DNA from: Owenia fusiformis
Lineage: Eukaryota > Annelida > Polychaeta > Sabellida > Oweniidae
NCBI GenBank assembly: GCA_903813345.2
Contig: CAIIXF020000009.1
Span: 37,191,759 to 37,255,758, forward strand
Direction of reading: 5' to 3'
Length of the DNA: 64,000 bases
A program made the translations under genes and the position numbers. Shown one piece after another: positions 43,201 to 48,700 of this stretch; the stretch's first letter is position 1, and each line of letters starts with the position of its first letter. The notes under the pieces were generated by a model, which worked only from the letters and a program-made list of their open reading frames with translations, searched no databases and was not told the origin of the DNA.

Positions 43201-44788
43201 TCACCATGCATTTGTTCCTCTTTATCTTTTTAACATATTCTATTTAATTTCAATGTGTATGTAACTGACAAGAATATAATAAGGGTTTCATTTACATTTT
43301 TGGCCCACATTGTATGACATACATTCAAAATGCTTAACTAAGTTTGGGAAAATCATCTGCAGTGAATATCTCTTGTGCTAATAATTCTTCTATTGGATCA
43401 CTAATATTAAATAGAGCATCATAGCAGAAACTAGAAGCAGTCTCAATAATATGGTTTTTGGACAATTCCACTGTGTATAATTTTAATCTCAATAAATTCA
43501 TATTGTATTTTGACATTTGATTGTTCCCTTTTGGCCTGCTATACTTCTGGGAAAACATAAGATTCAACTAGAACATAATATTTACAAGGGTAAGTATATC
43601 TTGATACATTTCAGGATCAATCAGACATAAGACAACAATATCTCAATTTTAGCATAAAATTGAGAGTATAAACAAAAGGAAAATTAAATTAAATAGGTCA
43701 CTTTCACCTAAAATAATAAAATAAAAATTGTTATAATTTCCAACTTTATTATTCCACGGGGCATGAAATTCAGACATCAACTTGTAGAAAAATCACCAGA
43801 ATAATGCCACAAGGGTACAATAATATGAACATTGGATAAATCAATGTCAGTATGCAGAGTCTTTGGAAAACTCAATTAGATGTACGAATTTGTCCCAATA
43901 TTAGTTCTACATAGCTTAACAATAGCCAGAGCCAGATATAAGTAGAGAATTAAGTACAGTTGATATTATCATAAATGATGCAAAATGTCCAGGATAATCC
44001 CTGAGGTAATGTGACTCAGGGTTATAAAGATGTTGTTATCAAAACCACTAAACAGACATATTTCGAGGATTTCAATTCTACATCATATTCTTCAATGACA
44101 ATCGTTAGAGTAACAGTATCATATGGCCAACTAGCTAAGTTATAATGAGCTCCCATTTACTTTAATTGTTTATATGGGTCTACAGTGTTCACTAACAATA
44201 ACACTTCTCAAATAAAAACCTCAAAATACAAATTGGAGAGCACCAATACATCGCAACAGAATATGTTTACATCAAGAAGATGTCAGAAGATGCTTCTCAG
44301 TACAACAGCATGTGTTTTACTCATCATCTCAATTTTGTATTACTGCATATGCGTAACAGTTTGATGACCATCATGTCAGTCAATGGTGTTGCGTCAAACA
44401 CGTATAAAATGCCAAGGCGTACTCTCAAAATTTAGAGAAAAGTTGATCATTTATATTGAATTGGCCCGCACAAAATAATAAACACTAAAACTTTTAACTG
44501 ACAAATCATAATTGTGCCGATTGTTTGAACTGATGGCCTGAAATCACCAGAAACCTAAAATCTAGATGATGGGTAGGGATACATGTATTTATATCAAGGT
44601 AGATCTATCTTAGCCACCTTTATACAACAATGAGACTAAAATATACCCTGGAAATATACGAAGAATAATGCTCGTGTTACGGCAGAACTGCAGTCCTTTC
44701 TTCATTGTAACAATGACAATAACAATTAACTTATAAACAATTCTAGTATACAACTTTTATTTACTTACAGCTTAACTGCCCGAGCCAT
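1046..44788 (-). CDS. 12-TM major facilitator superfamily transporter, 17 exons (gene span)
   Basis: Joining 17 exons with GT..AG ends (44769-44788, 31568-32016, 11860-11935, 11369-11493, 10799-10879, 9905-10055, 7678-7720, 7098-7299, 6633-6734, 6195-6271, 5763-5919, 4973-5039, 4314-4421, 3944-4008, 3241-3330, 2614-2714, 1046-1216) gives 2085 nt, an open frame of 694 residues plus TAA. Residues 1-180 are a polar, acidic, probably disordered cytoplasmic tail. Twelve hydrophobic segments follow. The MFS loop motif occurs twice, as expected for the two six-helix halves: GMKSDRLVSKWGKRRP (261-276, loop 2-3) and GIVSDRIGRRKP (558-569, loop 8-9). The loop between TM3 and TM4 is long and has N-glycosylation sequons NTT and NAT. 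The look is closest to GPH/SLC45-like sugar symporters, but the substrate cannot be read from sequence. It is a plasma- or organelle-membrane transporter. The internal exons are very secure; the first exon, 12.7 kb upstream, rests on perfect phase and a good donor only. Confidence 0.87.
2277..2472. mobile_element. MITE, CAGGCCCGTAGCCAGG family, copy 1
   Basis: The element begins CAGGCCCGTAGCCAGG and ends with the inverse CCTGGCTACGGGCCTG. It is flanked by the direct repeat TTCAA (2272-2276 and 2473-2477), a 5-bp target duplication. A second copy lies at 55099-55283. The interior holds a G run and a Pro/Gly-like CCCCCTGG motif at both ends. It encodes no protein and sits in the last intron of the transporter gene. 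Confidence 0.8.
2614..2714 (-). CDS. MFS transporter exon 16 (end of TM10)
   Basis: The codon GGT (Gly) is split at the 5' junction and the 3' junction is phase 0 after CAG. It encodes residues 605-638: MGLGSFQAVDFALVMD, then an acidic/basic loop DDDKDKAKD, then IAVWSQ. Confidence 0.88.
3241..3330 (-). CDS. MFS transporter exon 15 (TM9-TM10)
   Basis: The acceptor precedes CA, completing a split GCA codon. The exon encodes LMMCITTSILSFM (TM9), a short RGEY turn and YYVAIALSVIY (TM10). The donor follows a lone G that is completed by the next exon. Confidence 0.88.
3497..3728. mobile_element. Small palindromic element (MITE-like)
   Basis: Imperfect inverted repeats of about 45 bp face each other: 3497-3545, containing GCCATTATTCAAACTCGATA, and 3683-3728, containing its near inverse ending GAGTAATGGCTACC. 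The whole is about 230 bp and lies in an intron. No target duplication was identified with certainty. Confidence 0.5.
3944..4008 (-). CDS. MFS transporter exon 14 (second MFS loop motif)
   Basis: This short 65-nt exon encodes SIACGIVSDRIGRRKPLVIT. It carries the D-R-x-G-R-R-K/R-P loop 8-9 signature, the counterpart of the loop 2-3 motif in exon 6. Confidence 0.9.
4314..4421 (-). CDS. MFS transporter exon 13 (TM7-TM8)
   Basis: It encodes residues 517-552: FLEYWLSDMVNLPYCW (end of TM7 and exit loop), then SPERSVALMLLPLLGAAAI (TM8). The split codons match on both sides. Confidence 0.88.
4601..4787. repeat. Tandem repeat, 17-bp unit, 11 copies in 34-bp dimers
   Basis: The unit is AGGTCTAAATTGTAGCT, repeated 11 times without gaps. 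Copies alternate between GTAGCT and GTAACT endings, so the real amplification unit is a 34-bp dimer. It lies in an intron of the transporter gene and cannot code. Confidence 0.93.
4973..5039 (-). CDS. MFS transporter exon 12 (start of TM7)
   Basis: It encodes HDFRWVFFTRFLMQQGVSTV, the typical start of the C-terminal MFS half with a charged D/R pair at the helix edge. The donor is GGGTGAGT, and phase fixes its use after GG. Confidence 0.88.
5763..5919 (-). CDS. MFS transporter exon 11 (TM6 and central loop)
   Basis: It encodes QMGVFSVYGCVTGVVVITVL (TM6), then the loop between halves, EEPAKPIHEPIEWRKILKGY, ending EPLK. The splice phase is 0 at the acceptor and one base at the donor. Confidence 0.88.
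6195..6271 (-). CDS. MFS transporter exon 10 (TM5)
   Basis: It encodes LNSGVMGFMILFGNISGAAV GLFF, a glycine-rich helix typical of MFS TM5 with a buried Asn. It joins in phase to exon 9 (RPEQRG) and exon 11. Confidence 0.88.
6633..6734 (-). CDS. MFS transporter exon 9 (TM4)
   Basis: It encodes LYIGFYLLVITCFTCVTVPL (TM4), followed by NALIADKSRPEQR, the conserved loop 4-5 pattern A-L-x-x-D-x-x-x-P-x-x-R. Confidence 0.88.
7098..7299 (-). CDS. MFS transporter exon 8 (long extracytoplasmic loop 3-4)
   Basis: It encodes residues 316-382, a hydrophilic loop with two Cys (CMIDLVEQRC), an NTT sequon and a GHHHKD stretch. A loop this long between TM3 and TM4 is unusual for the superfamily and may be a glycosylated or disulfide-tied lid. 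Confidence 0.85.
7512..7640. repeat. Dispersed repeat family, copy 1 (CAAACGCC-type core)
   Basis: CATTAATAGGCAAAATGTCACCAC, broken here into motif and flank, leads into a TTTGTAACAGATGCCAAACG segment and a variable CCAA-rich core. The same arrangement occurs at 29523-29650 and, inverted, at 48079-48235. Confidence 0.5.
7678..7720 (-). CDS. MFS transporter exon 7 (43-nt micro-exon, glycosylated loop)
   Basis: This 43-nt exon encodes QAPLNTNTTNATNV, with N-linked glycosylation sequons NTT and NAT at residues 308-313. The acceptor follows TTCATTCCAG and the donor is GTGAGT. It keeps phase with both neighbours, which supports it despite its size. Confidence 0.82.
8043..8957. repeat. 24-bp minisatellite, two blocks with duplicated right end
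   Basis: The 24-bp unit ATTGATGGAATCCTTATTCA plus TGGT is repeated about 25 times (8067-8665) and again about 8 times (8706-8912). Each block ends with the same unique 55-bp tail (GGAAGGTTGCTTGCCAGTTT through CATTTCAAATAGT), so a segment of repeat plus flank has itself been duplicated. Because 24 is a multiple of 3, the array is open in long frames on both strands. It lies inside an intron (7721-9904) whose flanking exons already join in phase, so I do not call it coding. Confidence 0.93.
9732..9808 (+). repeat. 77-bp direct repeat, left copy flanking MFS exon 6
   Basis: The run includes ACTAGATCAATCTGATGAAC and ends GATGATTAATGAATTG. It recurs almost unchanged at 10319-10395. The two copies lie either side of exon 6. 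Confidence 0.8.
9905..10055 (-). CDS. MFS transporter exon 6 (TM2, signature loop, TM3)
   Basis: It encodes residues 251-300: IVTFISGPLVG (TM2), the superfamily signature GMKSDRLVSKWGKRRP, and VMLGATLMLSLALWGMAF (TM3). The donor is GTAAGTAT after ATGTT. This is the exon that identifies the family. Confidence 0.92.
10319..10395 (+). repeat. 77-bp direct repeat, right copy
   Basis: This is the second copy of the repeat at 9732-9808, with a few substitutions near its left end. The copies are about 590 bp apart, bracketing exon 6. Confidence 0.8.
10421..10737. mobile_element. Foldback/MITE with arms of about 120 bp
   Basis: The left arm (about 10421-10545) contains TCCGAACCTCATTGGAACAA and TACAAAGGAAAGTTTGGTTG. 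The right arm (about 10617-10737) is the imperfect inverse of it. A loop of about 70 bp, T-rich, separates them. It sits in an intron 60 bp from exon 5. The frame at 10621-10863 runs through the right arm and is not a gene. Confidence 0.75.
10799..10879 (-). CDS. MFS transporter exon 5 (TM1 end to TM2)
   Basis: It encodes VPAQIHAMVGTTGKGRWLGG followed by MVAGGA. Phase requires the donor GCAA|GTAAGT. It covers the loop 1-2 region and the start of TM2. Confidence 0.87.
11369..11493 (-). CDS. MFS transporter exon 4 (cytoplasmic tail to TM1)
   Basis: It encodes residues 182-223: TSVPERLEIDELPKPLSKCH (end of the tail), then IFLLNLSWYGLSLMFLILSV (TM1). Confidence 0.88.
11860..11935 (-). CDS. MFS transporter exon 3 (N-terminal tail)
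   Basis: It encodes VAIQGANVVDLEDSMKQLYT EEHHL in the cytoplasmic tail. The acceptor follows GTATTTCAG and the donor is GTGAGT. Its 5' half and acceptor are tandemly duplicated upstream (about 11981-12063). Confidence 0.85.
11898..12063 (-). repeat. 83-bp tandem duplication over the exon 3 acceptor
   Basis: Two adjacent copies (about 11898-11980 and 11981-12063) share CACCTTGGATAGCAACATCT, the acceptor and the AAACACAAAATAGACCAAGA segment. The upstream copy holds a duplicated AG acceptor and a partial exon with no donor, so splicing into it would run through into the real exon. Confidence 0.85.
12620..16960. mobile_element. 4.3-kb element with long inverted repeats and decayed core
   Basis: The outer arms of about 400 bp (12620-13090 and about 16500-16960) are near-perfect inverses, starting TAGTGAGGTAGCA and including CGTATCCGGGGCGAAAGTTG. 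Inside each arm lie about three 350-bp repeats, head to tail and pointing inward, each with a GATCAAAAGTGGGCGTCGCC-like block (near 13130, 13480 and 13830 on the left; inverted near 15710, 16080 and 16430 on the right). The centre (about 14150-15420) holds broken plus-strand coding remnants. The exact target duplication could not be fixed. It lies in the large intron between transporter exons 2 and 3. Confidence 0.8.
14155..15416 (+). pseudogene. Degenerate transposon-protein remnant
   Basis: Three plus-strand segments look like one decayed protein with frameshifts and stops: about 14385-14490 (IKDFLDPFTIEDEGHLYGVS), 14726-14956 (LLSPVPWALGTLTGLLARTE) and 15233-15415 (YAAFLALNTFTD, then STFLKGKGG). 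From memory, the order and patterns resemble a large uncharacterised protein family abundant in cnidarian and other invertebrate genomes, with blocks of the form DPF-IEDKDKLY, PLTPVP-S-GTPDG and ALLALHAFTGCDT. I could not check this. It is clearly non-functional here. Confidence 0.5.
17304..17839. mobile_element. Hairpin (foldback) element, 536 bp, TAT-flanked
   Basis: The arms of about 250 bp are almost perfect inverses, from CACTGGTGATCCACTCGATT on the left to its complement ending GGATCACCAGTG on the right. They are flanked by TAT on both sides (17301-17303 and 17840-17842). Each arm also carries its own small palindrome, GTTACCAAAACG-gtt-CGTTTTGGTAAC. The frames at 17574-17849 and 17635-17871 are readouts of the palindrome. 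Confidence 0.88.
17843..19618. other. Intronic DNA without recognisable features
   Basis: AT-rich sequence inside the 19.6-kb transporter intron. I see no exon, RNA gene or clear repeat family. A short palindrome, CATACGACGTCGTATG, lies near 19470. Confidence 0.5.
19619..19755. mobile_element. Short hairpin MITE with CTCGCTACGCTCGCTCG loop
   Basis: The arms start ATCCTATGATT and end AATCATAGGAT. They contain matching GTGATATGATTTTAATCCA and GGATAAAAATCATATCAC blocks and an inner GATATCTGCA/TGCAGATATC stem. The loop is CTCTCGCTACGCTCGCTCGT, itself palindromic. It could fold into one long hairpin. Confidence 0.7.
20320..20620. repeat. Degenerate tandem repeat, about 90-105 bp unit, 3 copies
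   Basis: TTTCAACTGATGGGGTCAAT followed by ATTTTGCTTTGATTGAAATA recurs near 20353, 20462 and 20547 with diverged spacers that contain CCAATTTTGAAAAAA-like blocks. Confidence 0.6.
20621..22501. other. Intronic DNA without recognisable features
   Basis: Very AT-rich with short chance frames only. No splice-consistent exon and no structured repeat was seen. Confidence 0.5.
22504..22678. mobile_element. TA-flanked MITE, CAGTGAAACCTG family, copy 1
   Basis: The ends are CAGTGAAACCTG and AGGTTTTACTG, nearly inverse, bounded by TA dinucleotides. Internally there are several GTGAACAC motifs. At 175 bp it matches in length and ends the copy at 38413-38586. The TA target and end sequence fit pogo/Tigger-type non-autonomous elements (inference). 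Confidence 0.7.
22929..25433. repeat. 49-bp minisatellite, about 51 copies, with higher-order repeat
   Basis: The 49-bp unit begins TTCAGATTAGAGAGATGTTC and ends TGTATGTGTATG. Two unit types exist: A (AGATGTTCAGGTATACATG) and B (AGGTGTTTGGGTACACATG). A block of ten units, including a 51-bp unit with an extra TG and a variant AGGAATACATG, recurs with a period of 492 bp (the variant is at 23441 and 23933). The right half is mostly B units. It is in an intron and 49 is not a multiple of 3, so short frames through it are not genes. Confidence 0.96.
25642..26136. mobile_element. GC-rich MITE with TAA target duplication
   Basis: The ends are TGGCCTAGTCACATAGCCCG and its exact inverse, flanked by TAA on both sides (25639-25641 and 26137-26139). 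The 495-bp interior is strikingly GC-rich in an AT-rich region and made of shuffled CACCGAGCTC, CGGCCGA and GGACACCGG motifs. The 3-bp TAA duplication fits PIF/Harbinger-type target choice (known for that superfamily); the assignment is inference. Confidence 0.85.
28315..28371. mobile_element. 57-bp mariner-like mini-element
   Basis: CAGGGTATGCCAAAAATTGT at one end and CATTTTTGGCCCACCCTG at the other are imperfect inverses, flanked by TA on both sides. The CAGGGTG..CCA end type is typical of mariner-related MITEs. It is too short to code. Confidence 0.65.
29523..29650. repeat. Dispersed repeat family, copy 2
   Basis: CATTAATATGCAAAATATCA, then TTTGTTACAGATGACAAACT and a variable GAACACTGAATGCC / CACCAAATGCC core, ending in CGTGACATAAAAA. 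It is colinear with 7512-7640. Confidence 0.45.
31568..32016 (-). CDS. MFS transporter exon 2 (acidic cytoplasmic tail)
   Basis: This 449-nt exon encodes residues 7-156. It is rich in Asp, Glu, Ser, Thr and Pro with no hydrophobic segment: a basic start (KTNRPRASTSFNTSPKNKAK), then an acidic and polar stretch ending GGDPHAIP. It is probably disordered with many possible phosphorylation sites. The acceptor follows ATTATTTCAG, and the donor joins CCAG to AT GTT of exon 3. Confidence 0.8.
32269..36668. mobile_element. 4.4-kb foldback transposon with 1.4-kb arms
   Basis: Two arms of about 1.4 kb (32269-33690 and about 35240-36668) are near-identical inverses, beginning TAGTATAGTAGGAACAAGGG. TAT flanks both ends (32266-32268 and 36669-36671). 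Each arm holds two diverged units of about 400 bp around GACGTCATCAATC and TTTTTGGTTCAGAAT. The centre is a palindromic minisatellite (33719-35210). Mirror frames in the arms (32655-32891 with 36045-36281, and 33465-33653 with 35283-35504) are similar but match no transposase I recognise. It lies in transporter intron 1, 250 bp upstream of exon 2. Confidence 0.9.
33719..35210. repeat. Palindromic 21-bp minisatellite core of the foldback
   Basis: The unit is about 21 bp, CAGAAGCTATACGATGGCCC-like, with an interspersed AGTGGCCCC piece. Units read in one direction from 33719 to about 34150 and in the opposite direction from about 34151 to 35210. The right half is more than twice as long, so the two halves expanded unequally. 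The 21-bp period keeps several overlapping frames open (repeats of APRSYT- or GPQKLY-type peptides), which I take as artefacts. Confidence 0.92.
38413..38586. mobile_element. TA-flanked MITE, CAGTGAAACCTG family, copy 2
   Basis: It begins CAGTAAAACCGTTGTA and ends AAATGTTTTACTG between TA dinucleotides. At 174 bp it has GTGTTCA/GTGTTCACC motifs inside, like the copy at 22504-22678. Confidence 0.65.
41580..41690. repeat. Imperfect GGTTGGTTGG simple repeat
   Basis: Alternating GGTTGGTTGGCAGGTTGG and GTGATTGGT blocks over about 110 bp, G- and T-rich on the plus strand. No coding meaning. Confidence 0.7.
44769..44788 (-). CDS. MFS transporter exon 1 (start codon; predicted)
   Basis: ATG at 44788-44786 in a good context (AAAATGG) gives MARAVK plus two bases CT, followed by donor GTAAGTAA. 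The two leftover bases complete Leu with the first base of exon 2, so the phase is exact. The very short coding part and 12.7-kb intron make this a prediction; an additional or alternative first exon is possible. Confidence 0.6.
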
Positions 44789-45226
44789 TTTACGTTCAGT
44801 CCAAATTTCGAGATTTCACTGTGTTGCTCAATACTAAGTCCGTTTCCAAATCTATTGGCCACAAGTTCTAGATCATGTGAACAGCTGATTTTCTTTGTTA
44901 ATCCATTTGGCAAAAAATCAAATGTAAACATTGACTTCAATCGTCTATTTCATGGAACATATGTCTATCAAATCATTAAAAGTACATTTTTGTATTAGTT
45001 ATATATTTCACCGTTCGATTGATATCAGGTAGCACCCAACCTGTGACATAGTCTGTGTGAAATATTGATATAAAGAGCACTCCTAAGTTTCGTCGACTTA
45101 TTCAATCTGTTTTTAACTTCCGGTTAACCTAAATTGACCAACCAATCAGATAGATCGTTGGAACGTAACTTTTTAAAGATTTATGAAATGTCATTTTTTT
45201 CATTAAAACGTTAAATAGACAGAATT
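44789..45226. promoter_or_regulatory. Bidirectional promoter region between MFS and ICME-like genes
   Basis: The two start regions diverge here. The interval has a CCAATCA box (45142-45148, NF-Y type) and ACTTCCGG (45116-45123, Ets/GABP type), 18 bp apart. Both are typical of bidirectional housekeeping promoters in animals. There is no clear TATA box at a fixed distance. The plus-strand 5' UTR exon probably ends at 45226 (donor GTAAGTAT), and the minus-strand 5' UTR lies just above 44788. Transcription starts are not known. Confidence 0.5.
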
Positions 45227-45426
45227 GTAAGTATAGATTTAATTGTTTGATTGTTTTATATTGCAAATGATATAGAGAGGCTTGTTTTGCTATCAAAAGT
45301 TCAATCATAATCTCCTAAATACTGAAATTATGATGTTTTTACTGCAAACCAATTTCAATTTTTATTTTTTTGAAAAAATCAAATCAAGTGTTCTCCATTT
45401 GAATCAATGTGCTTTCTGTATTTCAG

Positions 45427-45707
45427 TTGAAACTGCTAACATGACACAGCTGAGCAAGCAAATTGCTAAAGGAGTTGTTCTTGTTGCCGGATCAGTAATT
45501 GCTATTCCATACTCAATAGCAGTTCTTTGTAACATTTTGTATGGTTGGCCAACTGGGCCAGAGAAATACAAGAGAGCTTTACATCCTAAGAAAGTCTATG
45601 CATTGAACTATGCAATTTTACAACAATTTGGAAACTTACGATATGCAGAATTATTCTTTCGGTGGAAATATTTTTATTTCAATGCTTCATTATCTAGAGT
45701 TATCAAG
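45427..45707 (+). CDS. ICME-like exon with start codon (membrane anchor)
   Basis: The acceptor TATTTCAG ends at 45426; 14 nt of 5' UTR precede ATG at 45441. I prefer this start to the upstream ATG at 45282, which lies in the 200-nt intron 45227-45426. It encodes MTQLSKQIAKG, a hydrophobic VVLVAGSVIAIPYSIAVLCN segment (signal anchor) and a basic, aromatic linker to IK. The donor is GTAAGT, phase 0. Confidence 0.85.
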
Positions 45708-48700
45708 GTAAGTTTCAAAAAGTCTGATAAATATCATTATATAGCCCAATGCACCTGGCCTATTGCTGACAGATTGGTGGCAGAATTTGAATATGCACAT
45801 CTGCTGAATCATGAATTTTGATTATTTTGAGTGAATTCAACAATTTTTCTGAGAATGCATCCCACATATGAGGACTGTAAAAAAACCCTATTGTTTTTAT
45901 GTTAGATACTATCCTTCATCATTTTCAGTAAACTCTCTCACTTTCTGTTATGAAAAATACAATTCATGTTAGCCCATGAACACATTCATTTTATGTTTTC
46001 AGCTATTTTACTTGTAATTTTTCATTTTTTGCTATTTGTTTTCACATATGTCATTGCCATTGTCATACTCTAGGTCCTCTTGGTTTTCAAGAAATTGACA
46101 ATTGAAAAGGTCACAATTTGGCAAAAGTTCACTGTTAGGAGTGGATAGATATATTGATTGATTTCAGTAACTTTTAGTTGCAGGGGCTATGAGTTATATA
46201 GGGAAAACATTGGGCAATAGAGTAGATGCGAGATATACAAATATTCAAAATTCAGTCAAAGAAATGTCATATTTGAAATCTACAAGTAAAAGTACATCTA
46301 GAAATATGGTTTCAAAAATTGTTTATCAACTTTGAAATATTTTTTTTAAACTGTGACTTCTTGTTCTGGGAGATTCCCCATCGACCCCATTTTATAAAAT
46401 CACAAAAAGTGAAATATCTTTTCTTGTATTGAATATTTTCTTTTACTGGACATATTTTAATTTGTGTAACTATTAGATACGTAAGGGTGATATGAAAATC
46501 GAAACCGCATAGGGGAGGCATCAAAAGTTCGATGTCGGATAGAAAACTAAATAAATCTAGTTAGGGGGGAGGGGGTTCAAACCCATTTCAGTTTGCTATC
46601 CGACAAATTTCAACATTTCAAATTTTCGGCAATTTAGACTCAGAATGCCTTGGAATTGTTTTAAAAAAAGATTTTACCTGCTGCTTTCTTCGTCAAGATC
46701 ATTCTAAGTAGATGGATTCTATCAATAGTTGTTAAAAGCTACAAATTAGGTAGGAATTAACAAAAACTAGATCGTGTTTAGCGATGATTTTTCAAATTCT
46801 CAAACCGGAAGTCAGTGATCAACTTTCATGGTATTTAGTTTTGGGGGGAGGGGGGGGGTCAGAGTCAAAACTAGATTTATTTAGTTTCCGATCTGACATC
46901 GAACTTATGATGCCTCCCCTTAAACAGATGAATATTTAAGTTAAAGGGTACTTTCTACTATACCCGCCATGCTATCTGATCCGAACAAGCCATCTGGTGG
47001 TAAAACTGGTAACCATCTACTCGCATCTGAGTTATTGATGATCTCATTACAAAAAAACTGCCTCATTACAAAAATATAGAGGTCATTAACTGTGATAACA
47101 ATGGACAATGGGCACCCTTATGATCTTTACCATTATGGCTTTGCAGGTTTCATATTTGGGATGAATTTAAATTCAATTTTTCTAAGTTTTCATTTCAAAA
47201 CTGAACACGTAAAAACTCTTTTTGTAAATTACTATTTCCTCATCACTCATTTAATGTGTTTATTTACCTGAATTAACATTAACAAGCCCATTGAATATTA
47301 TTATAAATTAGGTATGAGTATTATATATTTATATTTGAGTTGTATTGACATAAATATACTGTATAATATTTGAATCTCCATTGGACTTAGCTCAGTTTTT
47401 CCTAGTTAAATACATTTATAACAGCTATGTAAATATTCATTAAATGTAAGTTCTAAACATAATTTAAATTATTTGTTATATTAATCATTGTATATTATTT
47501 TATCAGGAGACACTTTAACCTAATGTTTTCCTTATTTAGGATATTCCCTATGGTGTGAATGAAAATGCACTTGATGTGTATTTCCCACAAGGAAAGCCTA
47601 TGGGAAGTACGGAATTACTTCCTGTTGTTATTTTCGTCTATGGAGGAACATGGGGTAGCGGCAAGAAAACCATGTACCCATTGCTCTGTTCACACATATC
47701 TGATCGCCTTGGCTGTATCGTGGTCTGTCCTGGCTACTCAACCTACCCAAAGGTAACTTAAGTTAAACCTTTTTTGTTTTATATATTTGGTTTAGGACAT
47801 CAAGTACAGCCAAAATGATCGATTCTTGGACTTGTACTATCCTGCCGTGCCTTCAGACAGACCCCGCCCTGTTGTGATGTTTGTGTATGGGGGTGCTTGG
47901 GGGAGCGGGAATAAGAGCATGTATGGGCTTTTAGCAGCAAGCATTGCCGATAAGCTTAACGCAATAGTCTTATGTCCTAATTATTGCATACACCCGCAGG
48001 TAGATTTTAATGCATTGTTCTTATAAACGTTATTCATGGCTAGTTCAGTATTTCATTGTTCTTGTTGAATAATCAGTTTTTATGTCCTCACCACTAGTTG
48101 GTAACATTTTTTTTATTGTGACCAACTTTTTTGTAGACGGTGTTTGGTAGTTGGTGTTTGGTTTGCGATTGGTGTTTGACCTCTGTATCAAATGGCAGGT
48201 GGTGACATTTTGCATGTTAATGCCTTTTTCATTATTTGTTATCATATATATTTTTTGCTTTATTTTACCTAAATGTTTAGCTAACTTGGTGCATGGCTAT
48301 ATATATATTCCATCTAAATTCTTGTAGATGCAATGTATTGTTATTAATTACATAGGTTTTAGGCTGATATATACAGGGTGTCAAATGGCGTTGTACCCCC
48401 CTTCCACAGCATTAACTAGGAGAAGTACACATACATTATATATATCATTAGAAAGAACATTCAATTCTGGATAAGATGAACCCTAGATGACCAGGGTCAG
48501 ATATTGCTACAAAGTTTCATAAGCACTTGAAATGCACCAGTATAGTGCTATTTTTATTGATTTTTAAAAATTCCTGCATAGACCTTTTTGGTATTGGTGA
48601 ATACCCGAGCAACAACTCTGACTTAAATGCTTCAGTTCAAATTGAGCCCATATTAATGGATAAAACAGAGCTACTTATGGAAGTTGAAGCTGTAGAGAAC

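Larger units (their letters stand above)
36672..44768. other. Intron 1 of the MFS gene, few features
   Basis: It contains a MITE (38413-38586), a CA run near 37763, TTTA microsatellite at 39400, C/G homopolymers at 40333 and 40980, and a GGTTGGTTGG-type imperfect repeat at 41580-41690. A 77-codon minus-strand frame at 43334-43567 is the only open stretch with mildly protein-like composition. No exon is supported. Confidence 0.5.

Noticed and set aside
43334-43567. 77-codon minus-strand frame ending DDFPKLS, preceded by a possible acceptor TGTTCTAG
   Set aside because: Composition is mildly protein-like, but no in-phase partner exon, family match or poly(A) context was found; its length is within chance for this AT-rich DNA.
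45282-45440. Upstream start MFCYQKF for the ICME-like gene
   Set aside because: It lies in a 200-nt 5' UTR intron bounded by GTAAGTAT (45227) and TATTTCAG (45426); the ATG at 45441 directly precedes a membrane anchor.
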